A stretch of DNA of 8,491 nt from NCBI GenBank assembly GCA_945788595.1, contig CALZMS010000030.1:1-8491 (forward strand), in the 5' to 3' direction. The notes beneath the pieces were generated by a model, which worked only from the letters and a program-made list of their open reading frames with translations, was not told the origin of the DNA and searched no databases. Positions 1 to 6,176 of the stretch are shown in pieces. Every line of letters starts with the position of its first letter. Within the stretch, counting starts at the first letter, position 1. The DNA comes from an uncultured Lachnospiraceae bacterium. GTDB taxonomy: Bacteria; Bacillota; Clostridia; Lachnospirales; Lachnospiraceae. Both the position numbers and the translations under genes were made by a program.

Positions 1-65
1 GCGGCCGCCAGGATGCAGCAAGCCTGTTTTTTGAGAAACGGACGGGTGAGAGGAGATATAATATT

Positions 66-1091
66 ATGAGATTTCCTGAATTTTTGAAGGTAAACGGGAC
101 TATAGGTTTTGTGGCCCCATCCTTTGGCTGCAACATCGATCCCTACAAAACCGCTTTTGACCATGCACAGGAAAAGTTTAAGGCACTGGGCCATTCTTTA
201 GTGTTGGGACCGAACTGCTACGAGGGCTGTGGTATCGGTATCAGTAATACACCTGAAGCCTGTGGAAAAGAGCTGACAGAAGGGTACCTTTCTGTGGACA
301 ATGACGTGCTGATCTCCTGCGGCGGCGGTGAGCTGATGTGTGAAATTCTGGATTACGTGGATTTTGACAAAATAAAGGCGGCTAAGCCAAAGTGGTATAT
401 GGGGTATTCGGATAACACGAATATGACGTTTCTTCTGGCTACGCTGTGTGATACGGCGTCCATCTATGGTCCCTGTGCGGCAGCTTTTGGTATGGAACCC
501 TGGCATCCGGCTATTGAGGATGCGTATCAGGTGCTCACGGGACAGCTTTTCAAACTGAAAGGTTATCCGTTATGGGAAAAGGAGTCTCTGAAGGATGAAG
601 AACATCCTCTGGAGCCGATCAATGCGACAGAACCAAGGATCATTCACAGCTTTCCTAAAAAGAAGCATAGTGCTTTCTACGGACGGCTCATCGGCGGATG
701 CATGGATTGTCTTGTGAATCTTCTGGGAACCTGCTATGATAATGTGGCAGAGTTTAATGAGCGCTACAGTGAAGAAGGCATTGTGTGGTTTCTGGAAGCC
801 TGTGACCTGAATGTAATGGGGATACGCCGGGCTATCTGGCAGATGAAGCATGCGGGCTGGTTTTCCCATGTTAAGGGATTTCTGATCGGTCGGCCGCTGT
901 GCCATGGCCAGGAGCTTCTGGGATTGGATCAATACAGGGCAGTAACAGACCTTTTGCAGGAATACGACGTTCCGGTGCTGATGGATCTGGATATCGGTCA
1001 TATTGCGCCCATGATGCCGCTGATCTGTGGAAGTCATGTGGATGTGCGCCTGGATGGTCAGGATCTGTGTGTAACAATGGAATGCCGTTAG
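66..1091 (+). CDS. S66 family serine carboxypeptidase (MccF/LD-carboxypeptidase-like)
   Basis: This 341-residue protein has the S66 peptidase layout. The nucleophile region reads PKWYMGYSDNT with Ser115. The general-base pair is completed by Glu244 in FLEACD and His312 in DIGHIAPMMP. A GRLIGG segment just before residue 220 and a CGGGE turn in the N-terminal domain also fit the family. Known members either cleave the L,D bond of murein tetrapeptides (LdcA) or cleave peptidyl- and aminoacyl-nucleotide toxins (MccF). The triad spacing (115/244/312) and the 341-residue length are closer to MccF, as I recall it (about 118/243/311), than to LdcA. No signal peptide is visible, so it should be cytoplasmic. 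AGGAG at 51-55 lies 10 nt before the ATG. The frame is open to the window edge, but the RBS supports this start. It is the first visible gene of an operon with the next two genes. Family is sure; substrate is not. Confidence 0.9.
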   Translation: MRFPEFLKVNGTIGFVAPSFGCNIDPYKTAFDHAQEKFKALGHSLVLGPNCYEGCGIGISNTPEACGKELTEGYLSVDNDVLISCGGGELMCEILDYVDFDKIKAAKPKWYMGYSDNTNMTFLLATLCDTASIYGPCAAAFGMEPWHPAIEDAYQVLTGQLFKLKGYPLWEKESLKDEEHPLEPINATEPRIIHSFPKKKHSAFYGRLIGGCMDCLVNLLGTCYDNVAEFNERYSEEGIVWFLEACDLNVMGIRRAIWQMKHAGWFSHVKGFLIGRPLCHGQELLGLDQYRAVTDLLQEYDVPVLMDLDIGHIAPMMPLICGSHVDVRLDGQDLCVTMECR

Positions 1092-1112
1092 GGCAGGAAA
1101 TGAGGTATCAGT

Positions 1113-3041
1113 ATGAATTTTCAGGATTATAATAAAGCGAATAAAATGGCTATAAAAAATTACCGGCAGAAGCTTGGAAGCGGTGAATATCCGTACTTGC
1201 CGGTGCTGGATCATCTTACCCGCTATACCAGTGTGAAGAGAGAGGTCTATCTCGGACTGATGGATATTCCGCTGGATCTGGTGGTGGGCACGGTTACGGA
1301 GGGACGTTCCAACGCCTTTGCGTCCAATTTTATGCCTCTTCTGGACGATGAATCAGAATTTGCCATGAAATGGGATGCTCTGTGTGACTGGCATATGAAT
1401 GAGGGTATTCATGATCCCATCAAGGTATATGAGTTTATGGACCGCTTTTATGTGCAGGAGGGAAATAAGAGGGTCAGTGTGCTCAAATATTTTGACGCTG
1501 TCAGTGTTCCGGCCAATGTTTACCGTATTGTTCCCGAATACCGGGAGGATGATGAACAGATCCGGATCTACTATGAATTTATGAAGTTTTTTGATCTGAC
1601 CGGTCTGAATCGGATCTGGTTCAGCAAAGAGGGATCCTACCGTACCCTGATCAGAGAAACAGGAAACTCAGATACGGAACACTGGTCAGAGGATGAGATC
1701 CTGACGCTTCGTTCTTTGTATAACCGCACAGATATGGCAATTGCTGAGAAAAAGAAAGGGGAACAGATCAACGTTTCCGATGCTATGCTGCGTCTGATCC
1801 AGATCTATGATTATGAATCCCTCTGTGAGGATTCTGCTGAACAGCTGAAGGAAAAAATCAACAAAGCCTGGGAGGAAATGCTGGTCCTCAAAGAGCCGGA
1901 AACTATCGATCTGAAGCTGGATCCGGCGGAGGATAACACGAGTGCGGTAAAACAGGTGATGAAGATCCTGAATCCGGACAGAACCAGATATGTGGTGGGC
2001 TTTGTACACGATAAGAATCCTAAGAGCTCCGGCTGGACCAATGCCCATGAGCTGGGTAAGGCGCATCTGGAAAACAAATATCCGGATCTTACGACGCACA
2101 GTTATATGGACGCACTGGCGGATGGTGATGGTGAAGCGGTGATCCGCCAGGCTGTGGATGATGGCTGCAATGTGATCTTTACGACTTCGCCAAAGCTTCT
2201 GGATGCCAGTGTAAAGGTGGCTCTAGATTGTCCTCAGGTGCGTATTCTGAACTGTTCACTGAATACTTCGTATAAAACGGTGCGGACGTATTATGGCCGT
2301 ATGTATGAAGCCAAGTTCCTGGCTGGATTGGTAGCCGGTGCCATGAGTCCGGATGGCAAGATCGCGTATGTGGCAGATTATCCGCTGTACGGTATGATCT
2401 CCAATATCAATGCCTTTGCTCTGGGTGTGCAGATGACAAATCCCCGGGCCCGTGTAAAACTGATCTGGTCCAAACTGAAAGACGGCGTGGACTGGGAAAA
2501 AGAGCTGGAGGGTATTTCCGTGATTTCCCAGCAGGAGATGACCTGTTCCAACAGCCGTTTTAAGGATTTTGGCCTGTGTCTCCTGGAAAATGGTGAGCGC
2601 AAGGGTCTGGCTATCCCTGTATGGGATTGGGGAAAATATTACGAGAAGATTTTTGAAAATATCCGTCATGGCATATGGAAAAGTGAGGAGGAATCCCGGG
2701 CCTTGAATTACTGGTGGGGACTTTCTGCCGGCGTGGTAGATACGATCCTGTCTCTGAATGTACCTGTGGGTGTGAAAAAGCTGGTGTTCCAGATGGGTGA
2801 GAACATTAAACGCGGAGATTTTAAACCTTTCTCCGGTATTCTGAAGGCGCAGAATGGCGTGGAGATCACGCACCATGAACATACGCTGATCGCGCCGAAG
2901 GATATCATGAGGATGGACTGGCTGCTGGAGAATGTGGACGGACGAATTCCGCAGATGAGCGAGTTCCTGGAAGAAGCAAAAGAGGTTGTGCGTGTGCAGG
3001 GTGTAACAGGAGTAGAGGATGAAGATACTGGTAATAGCTGA
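1113..3041 (+). CDS. ParB-like domain fused to BMP-family nucleoside-binding domain, no signal peptide
   Basis: This 642-residue protein has two recognisable parts. Residues about 45-140 resemble the ParB/sulfiredoxin-like fold: a GIHDPIKVYEF strand-turn, then VQEGNKRVSV (residues 114-123), matching the EGxxR motif of ParB domains. Residues about 145-285 are mainly helical and unassigned. Residues about 290-620 are a BMP (basic membrane protein, PnrA/Med) domain: RYVVGFVHD, SSGWTNAHELG, INAFALGVQMTNP, IPVWDWGKYY, YWWGLSAGVVD and FKPFSGILKAQNG all sit in family order. BMP proteins are normally exported lipoproteins that bind purine nucleosides for ABC uptake. This one has no signal peptide or lipobox and no permease gene nearby, so a cytosolic sensing role is likely (inference). 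TGAGG at 1101-1105 precedes the ATG by 7 nt. The gap to the upstream gene is 21 bp, and its 3' end overlaps the next gene. Confidence 0.88.
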   Translation: MNFQDYNKANKMAIKNYRQKLGSGEYPYLPVLDHLTRYTSVKREVYLGLMDIPLDLVVGTVTEGRSNAFASNFMPLLDDESEFAMKWDALCDWHMNEGIHDPIKVYEFMDRFYVQEGNKRVSVLKYFDAVSVPANVYRIVPEYREDDEQIRIYYEFMKFFDLTGLNRIWFSKEGSYRTLIRETGNSDTEHWSEDEILTLRSLYNRTDMAIAEKKKGEQINVSDAMLRLIQIYDYESLCEDSAEQLKEKINKAWEEMLVLKEPETIDLKLDPAEDNTSAVKQVMKILNPDRTRYVVGFVHDKNPKSSGWTNAHELGKAHLENKYPDLTTHSYMDALADGDGEAVIRQAVDDGCNVIFTTSPKLLDASVKVALDCPQVRILNCSLNTSYKTVRTYYGRMYEAKFLAGLVAGAMSPDGKIAYVADYPLYGMISNINAFALGVQMTNPRARVKLIWSKLKDGVDWEKELEGISVISQQEMTCSNSRFKDFGLCLLENGERKGLAIPVWDWGKYYEKIFENIRHGIWKSEEESRALNYWWGLSAGVVDTILSLNVPVGVKKLVFQMGENIKRGDFKPFSGILKAQNGVEITHHEHTLIAPKDIMRMDWLLENVDGRIPQMSEFLEEAKEVVRVQGVTGVEDEDTGNS

Positions 3042-3708
3042 TGAGGTTTCTAAGGCGTACTATGATTATTTTGACAAGTCGCTTCTGGAAGATATTGATC
3101 TGATCCTGTCCTGCGGCGATCTGCCGCCGGAATACCTGTCCTTTCTGGTGACCTTTGCCCATTGTCCCCTTCTGTATGTGCGGGGCAATCACGATGCCAA
3201 GTATGACAAGAGGCCGCCGGAGGGCTGCGTCTGTATCGATGATGATATTTATGAATATGAAGGAATACGGATTCTGGGACTGGGAGGCTCCATGCGGTAT
3301 AATCCCGGCGCAGACTGCCAGTTTACCTCTTTGGAAATGAAAAAAAGGATCCGCAAGCTCTGGCTGAAGCTGAAATGGAAAAAGGGCTTTGATATCCTCC
3401 TGACCCATGCCCCGGCAGCGGGGATCAATGACGGCACGGATCAGCCCCATAAAGGCTTCGAAGAGTTTGTGCAGCTGATGGATCGTTATTCTCCAAAATA
3501 CATGATTCATGGGCATGTGCATATGTCCTATAATTACCGCCAGCCCAGACTGACAAAGTATGGGCCGACGCTGGTGATCAATGGGTATGAGACGTATATG
3601 CTGGAGTACGATAAGCTCTGGGACAGCCAGATGGGTAACAAGCTCCAGAAAGAAGTGGAATCAGCCAAGAAAATAGCTGACAGCCAGAAGGGATCCGACC
3701 ACAAATAA
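3019..3708 (+). CDS. Calcineurin-like metallophosphoesterase (YfcE/MJ0936-type size)
   Basis: This 229-residue single-domain protein has the metallophosphoesterase blocks in order: Asp8 in IADEV, Gly33-Asp34 in SCGDLP, Gly56-Asn57-His58-Asp59 in RGNHD, His130 in LLTHAP, and His164-Gly-His166-Val-His168. These residues normally hold a two-metal centre that hydrolyses phosphodiesters or phosphomonoesters. Block I is atypical: the usual Asp-x-His is Asp-Glu-Val, so the histidine ligand of metal 1 is missing. I recall related clostridial proteins beginning IADEE, which would make this a subfamily trait rather than damage. The start lies 23 bp inside the ParB-BMP gene, with AGGAG at 3008-3012 placed 6 nt before the ATG, which implies translational coupling. 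The last 16 codons overlap the 3' end of the minus-strand gene. The substrate is unknown; a nucleotide or cyclic nucleotide would fit the neighbours but is not shown. Confidence 0.9.
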   Translation: MKILVIADEVSKAYYDYFDKSLLEDIDLILSCGDLPPEYLSFLVTFAHCPLLYVRGNHDAKYDKRPPEGCVCIDDDIYEYEGIRILGLGGSMRYNPGADCQFTSLEMKKRIRKLWLKLKWKKGFDILLTHAPAAGINDGTDQPHKGFEEFVQLMDRYSPKYMIHGHVHMSYNYRQPRLTKYGPTLVINGYETYMLEYDKLWDSQMGNKLQKEVESAKKIADSQKGSDHK

Positions 3709-4113
3709 GAGCTCTGAGGAGTCTTTTATATCAATATGAAAATAGAGCGCATAGTCGGGCTCCAGGGTCACGTCGGCAACACGGTGCCCCAACCGGTCAA
3801 TGCGTATGGTTCCCTCTGGTCTGTAATACTGTACATCCCAGCGGCCGGACATCATATGCATTTCGATTACGGCTTTGTGCTCTTTGACGTGGTACGTGCC
3901 TCTGTTGCCGGTTACGTCGGAAAATATAAAGCTGTCGCCGAATACGGAAGAATAGCGGACTTTGAGCATCTGGGTATCTCCGGCGGGGTCTGTGATCACC
4001 GGAGCAAAGGAACGTCCCGGATTTTTTGTGCGAAGAATGAGATTACCGTCACCGTCAGCGATGGCAAAGCAGCCGGGCTGATCGGCATCGGGCAGATACA
4101 TGGAAAATTGCAT
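3661..4113 (-). CDS. Beta-rich protein, possibly LURP-one/Tubby C-terminal-like
   Basis: A 150-residue protein on the minus strand. I chose the ATG at 4113 rather than the in-frame ATG at 4128, because the upstream ATG forms part of the ATGGAGGT string that supplies the Shine-Dalgarno for 4113. The sequence looks like alternating beta strands (FAIADGDGNLILRTK, LKVRYSSVF, DSFIFSDVTGNRGTYHV, WDVQYYRPEGTIRID). It ends with DYALYFHIDIKDSSELLF and a hydrophobic stretch of about 15 residues. That ending resembles the YxjI/LURP-one (Tubby C2-like) fold, where an acidic strand is followed by a buried hydrophobic helix; this is pattern-based and tentative. A single C-terminal membrane anchor is an alternative reading. 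It has its own promoter and runs tail-to-tail into the phosphoesterase gene with 48 bp shared. It diverges from the LysR gene, so it could be that regulator's target. Confidence 0.75.
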   Translation of the reverse strand: MQFSMYLPDADQPGCFAIADGDGNLILRTKNPGRSFAPVITDPAGDTQMLKVRYSSVFGDSFIFSDVTGNRGTYHVKEHKAVIEMHMMSGRWDVQYYRPEGTIRIDRLGHRVADVTLEPDYALYFHIDIKDSSELLFVVGSLLAVSYFLG

Positions 4114-4120
4114 ACTTGTT

Positions 4121-4126
4121 ACCTCC
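4121..4126 (-). promoter_or_regulatory. RBS that fixes the start of the minus-strand gene
   Basis: On the minus strand this reads GGAGGT, a near-consensus Shine-Dalgarno, 7 nt before the ATG whose A is at 4113. The in-frame ATG at 4128 overlaps this site and has no comparable SD of its own, so the longer reading is unlikely. Confidence 0.8.
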
Positions 4127-4160
4127 ATAGATAAAATGAACAGACTGTCCAGATATGCCT

Positions 4161-4189
4161 ATGGTACGGGCAAACGAAACTAAAGTCAA
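4161..4189 (-). promoter_or_regulatory. Sigma-A-type promoter for the minus-strand gene
   Basis: Read on the minus strand, TTGACT (forward 4184-4189, 5/6 to consensus) is followed by a 17-nt spacer and TACCAT (forward 4161-4166, 4/6). Transcription would start near 4154 and give a leader of about 40 nt that contains the GGAGGT site. Prediction from sequence only. Confidence 0.55.
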
Positions 4190-4202
4190 GAAAAGAAAGT
4201 AT

Positions 4203-4246
4203 AAACAGGCAGAGAATACAATGGATGTAGGCACTGCCTGTTTTTT
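4203..4246 (+). terminator. Rho-independent terminator-like hairpin, rightward
   Basis: AAACAGGCAG (4203-4212) pairs with CTGCCTGTTT (4234-4243) around a 21-nt loop. A T6 run (4241-4246), then GATTTTTG, follows. On the plus strand this is a plausible terminator for transcripts arriving from the S66 operon, which shows no hairpin after its last gene. The minus strand has a weaker T-rich tail, so it may work in both directions. The large loop lowers confidence. Confidence 0.55.
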
Positions 4247-4278
4247 GATTTTTGTTGCCCGGCATAGCAATATATGGT

Positions 4279-4304
4279 TAGGTGGACGATTTTTGCTTCA
4301 CCTA
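4279..4304. repeat. Inverted repeat TAGGTG-N14-CACCTA
   Basis: Perfect 6-bp arms at 4279-4284 and 4299-4304 in the divergent intergenic space. The next pairs inward are one mismatch and one match, so 7 of 8 positions pair. It lacks a U-tract and looks more like a protein-binding dyad than a terminator. It is a candidate operator for the divergent genes, possibly for the LysR protein. Binding is inference. Confidence 0.4.
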
Positions 4305-4326
4305 TGACAAACTCAACAGGTAAATA

Positions 4327-4339
4327 TTCCAAAAAGGAA
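4327..4339. promoter_or_regulatory. Candidate LysR box TTCC-N5-GGAA
   Basis: TTCCAAAAAGGAA is a perfect 4-bp-arm dyad. It also fits the T-N11-A core typical of LysR-type regulator sites. It ends 2 bp before the predicted -35 of the LysR gene, a position suited to autorepression. Short dyads in A-rich DNA can arise by chance. Confidence 0.35.
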
Positions 4340-4341
4340 GA

Positions 4342-4371
4342 TTGCCCCTGTACTTTTTGTCGAAATATGAT
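4342..4371 (+). promoter_or_regulatory. Predicted promoter of the LysR gene
   Basis: TTGCCC (4342-4347, 4/6) and TATGAT (4366-4371, 5/6) are separated by 18 bp. Transcription would start near 4378, about 32 nt before the ATG. The surrounding A/T-rich tract contains an overlapping alternative -10 (TAAAAT at 4371-4376), but that one has no good -35. Confidence 0.5.
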
Positions 4372-4409
4372 AAAATATTAACACAAAAGTATTTTTTCGG
4401 GGGAAAGAT

Positions 4410-5315
4410 ATGGAACTAAAACAACTGCAGTATTTTGTGGTCAGCGTGGATATGGGAAGTTTTCAGAACGCTGCCAAAATGCTGTATACGACGCAGCCGC
4501 ATGTGAGCAAAACAGTGAAGGCACTGGAAGAAGAGCTGCATCTGAAACTTCTGAACCGCGAGGCCCGCGGGGTAAAAATGACAAACGAAGGGAAAAAGGT
4601 ATACGATTACGCTTCACTGATGCTCAAGAATGCGGAACAGATCAGCCGGATCAATGAGGAAAATCAGGTGAGCCGTCTGTGTGTGTCGACTATGCCCGGA
4701 GCCCGGATAGCCGAGTTGTGCGCGGAATTTTATGGCGAGCAGAAAGATATGCGTCTGCAGTTTTCCGTAAAGCAGGGAAGTCTTGAACAGATCATGGGAT
4801 TTTTACATAAGCATATTGTGGAATTCGGCTTTGTATATGTCTCTGAACATCAGCTGTCAGCTTTGTACCAGACGCTGGAGTATAAACGTCTGGAGTTTGT
4901 ACCTTTGCATACCGTGAAGATGGATCTGATGGTGGGGACAAAACATCCTTTGTTCCAGGTGGATTCGGTGGATGATGCGGAATTAAAAAATCTGCAGTTT
5001 GTACAGTATGATGAAGAGTATTTTTCACTGATCCATCATTTGGGACACATAAATGACTCTATTCACCGATTTGGAAAGATCGATCATATCGTAACGACGA
5101 ACAGTGACGCGGCACTTTCGCAGATGGTGCTTCGCAGTGGTCTCTGTCATCTTGGCTGTTCGCGTCTGGAAGCGACAGAAATAAATCCGTTGATTCGCTA
5201 TATTCCCATTGAAAATACCGAAAATGATGTTCATTTCGGATATATCAAGCGTCAGAGGGATGGTATCAGTCAGATCAGTATGGAGCTGATCGATTATATA
5301 AAAGAAAAACTGTAG
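4410..5315 (+). CDS. LysR-type transcriptional regulator
   Basis: 301 residues, the usual length for the family. The N-terminal winged helix-turn-helix covers residues 1-60: MELKQLQYFV, the FQNAAKMLYTTQPHVSKTVKALEEEL helices (18-43), and LLNREARGVKMTNEGKKVYDYA. A linker helix follows (about residues 65-88). The effector-binding domain spans about 90-301 and begins RLCVSTMPG; it is divergent enough that no ligand can be proposed. LysR proteins usually bind as tetramers and control themselves plus a divergent gene. The only divergent neighbour here is the small minus-strand gene. GGGGG at 4399-4403 lies 6 nt before the ATG as a G-rich, imperfect SD. The gene appears monocistronic, with its own promoter and a hairpin after the stop. 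Confidence 0.95.
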   Translation: MELKQLQYFVVSVDMGSFQNAAKMLYTTQPHVSKTVKALEEELHLKLLNREARGVKMTNEGKKVYDYASLMLKNAEQISRINEENQVSRLCVSTMPGARIAELCAEFYGEQKDMRLQFSVKQGSLEQIMGFLHKHIVEFGFVYVSEHQLSALYQTLEYKRLEFVPLHTVKMDLMVGTKHPLFQVDSVDDAELKNLQFVQYDEEYFSLIHHLGHINDSIHRFGKIDHIVTTNSDAALSQMVLRSGLCHLGCSRLEATEINPLIRYIPIENTENDVHFGYIKRQRDGISQISMELIDYIKEKL

Positions 5316-5332
5316 ATGATGTGAGAATCCGG

Positions 5333-5357
5333 GGAGCTGCTGTAAATCGGCAGCTCC
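5333..5357 (+). terminator. Terminator-like hairpin after the LysR gene
   Basis: GGAGCTGC (5333-5340) pairs perfectly with GCAGCTCC (5350-5357) around a 9-nt loop, starting 17 nt after the stop codon. The tail is only TTTGCGTTT, so termination may be partial. The position right after the gene supports the call. Confidence 0.65.
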
Positions 5358-5396
5358 TTTGCGTTTGCCGCCTGCAGCGGAAAAAGTATTTATTAA

Positions 5397-5426
5397 ACGA
5401 CACAATGATGAAAAATGAAGTATAAA
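5397..5426 (+). promoter_or_regulatory. Predicted promoter of the TetR gene
   Basis: ACGACA (5397-5402, 4/6) and TATAAA (5421-5426, 5/6) are separated by 18 bp. The -10 falls inside the inverted repeat at 5419-5436, so a repressor bound there would block polymerase. TATACT at 5431-5436 is an alternative -10 without a clear -35. Confidence 0.4.
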
Positions 5427-5436
5427 AGCGTATACT
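5419..5436. promoter_or_regulatory. Palindromic operator candidate AGTATA-N6-TATACT
   Basis: Two perfect 6-bp arms flank AAAGCG, giving an 18-bp dyad 46 bp before the chosen TetR start. Size and position suit a TetR-family autoregulatory operator, and it covers the predicted -10. The half-sites are A/T-rich and could also be plain promoter sequence. No experiment is implied. Confidence 0.5.
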
Positions 5437-5482
5437 AAACCAAATAAATATGACTACACGGAAGATGACAACAGGGGGAAAT

Positions 5483-6082
5483 ATGGATACGAAAAAAGTA
5501 GACAGGCGGGTGCGAAAAACAAGAAAGCAGCTGCGGGACGGACTGGCCCGTCTGATGGAGAAAAAAAGCATTCGGGATATCAAAGTAAAGGAACTTGTGG
5601 AGGAAGTGGATATTAATCGTTCCACCTTTTATCTGCATTATTCGGATATATATGATATGCTTTCAAAAATAGAAGAAGAATTGATCGAAGAGATCGAAGA
5701 AGCCCTTCGTCAGTATCCGTTGGGAGAAGGACGTAAATCCATGGATTTTCTCTGCCGCATGTTTGAAATCATGGAAGAAAACCGCGAAATATACAAAGCT
5801 TTATGCGGACAGAATGGAGATGCCAATTTTGTTGTGCGCCTCGAAAATATGGTGGGTTCGGAGGCTTTGCGTTCTCTGGCAACTCTGTTTGAGCAGGTAC
5901 CAAAACGGGAGATCAGTTTTCTTTATGCCTATTGTCTGAATGGTTGTCTGGGTATGGTAAAGATGTGGCTGATCTATGACGGGAAGGAAACACCGGAAGA
6001 AATGGCCGGGCTTATGGTTCGGATGGTGACCAATACGCTGAGAGAATACCATGATGCTCAGGAGAAAAGCGCCATTTCATAA
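5483..6082 (+). CDS. TetR/AcrR family regulator with DhaS-like C-terminal domain
   Basis: 199 residues from the ATG at 5483. I prefer this start to the in-frame ATG at 5450, because AGGGGG (5473-5478) lies just upstream of 5483 while 5450 has no SD, and TetR proteins usually begin close to the first helix. The N-terminal DNA-binding domain spans about residues 8-55: TRKQLRDGLARLMEKKS, then IKVKELVEEVDINRSTFYLHYSD, the signature TetR helix-turn-helix. The C-terminal half (LCGQNGDANFVVRLENM, then YCLNGCLGMVKMWL and ETPEEMAGLM) resembles the TetR C-terminal domain found in DhaS-like regulators. The ligand is unknown. An 18-bp inverted repeat over the promoter suggests autorepression. It may also influence the downstream hsp70 unit 94 bp away, but nothing in the sequence shows that. 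Confidence 0.9.
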   Translation: MDTKKVDRRVRKTRKQLRDGLARLMEKKSIRDIKVKELVEEVDINRSTFYLHYSDIYDMLSKIEEELIEEIEEALRQYPLGEGRKSMDFLCRMFEIMEENREIYKALCGQNGDANFVVRLENMVGSEALRSLATLFEQVPKREISFLYAYCLNGCLGMVKMWLIYDGKETPEEMAGLMVRMVTNTLREYHDAQEKSAIS

Positions 6083-6111
6083 AAGTTTTAGAAAAATAAC
6101 AGGATTGGACT

Positions 6112-6140
6112 ATGGCATTTTTTACAGTATCCGCTACAAT
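6112..6140 (+). promoter_or_regulatory. Predicted promoter of the hsp70-LOG unit
   Basis: ATGGCA (6112-6117, 4/6) and TACAAT (6135-6140, 5/6) are separated by 17 bp. The start would be near 6147, with a leader of about 30 nt carrying AAAGG at 6164-6168. I see no CIRCE inverted repeat (TTAGCACTC-N9-GAGTGCTAA) between 6083 and 6176, so HrcA control is not indicated. Confidence 0.45.
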
Positions 6141-6176
6141 GAGAGGTAGAGTTAGTAAAAAAGAAAGGTACGTATC

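Noticed and set aside
1..8. GCGGCCGC (NotI site) at the very start, as a sign of a cloning junction
   Set aside because: A single restriction site at a window edge proves nothing, and no vector sequence follows.
1..69. Possible 3' end of an upstream gene
   Set aside because: One frame stops at 32-34 and another at 67-69 (ATGA overlap with the S66 start), but the visible peptides are too short to identify. The frame in phase with the S66 gene is also open to the edge.
3661..4128. Longer 155-residue reading of the minus-strand gene starting at 4128
   Set aside because: That ATG is part of the SD string serving the ATG at 4113 and lacks its own RBS.
3736..4134. 132-codon plus-strand reading frame opposite the small minus-strand gene
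   Set aside because: No Shine-Dalgarno at a workable distance and no recognisable protein features. The minus-strand frame has a promoter, a GGAGGT site and a coherent protein sequence, so this is its shadow.
5368..5380. CCGC-N5-GCGG hairpin after the LysR terminator
   Set aside because: A 4-bp stem with no T-run on the plus strand; too weak to call as a terminator or operator.
6071..6123. GCCAT / ATGGC repeat followed by T-run as a terminator after the TetR gene
   Set aside because: Only 5 bp of stem with a 36-nt loop, and the right arm overlaps the better-supported promoter at 6112-6140.
6083..6176. CIRCE element in front of the hsp70 gene
   Set aside because: No TTAGCACTC or GAGTGCTAA arms are present in this stretch.
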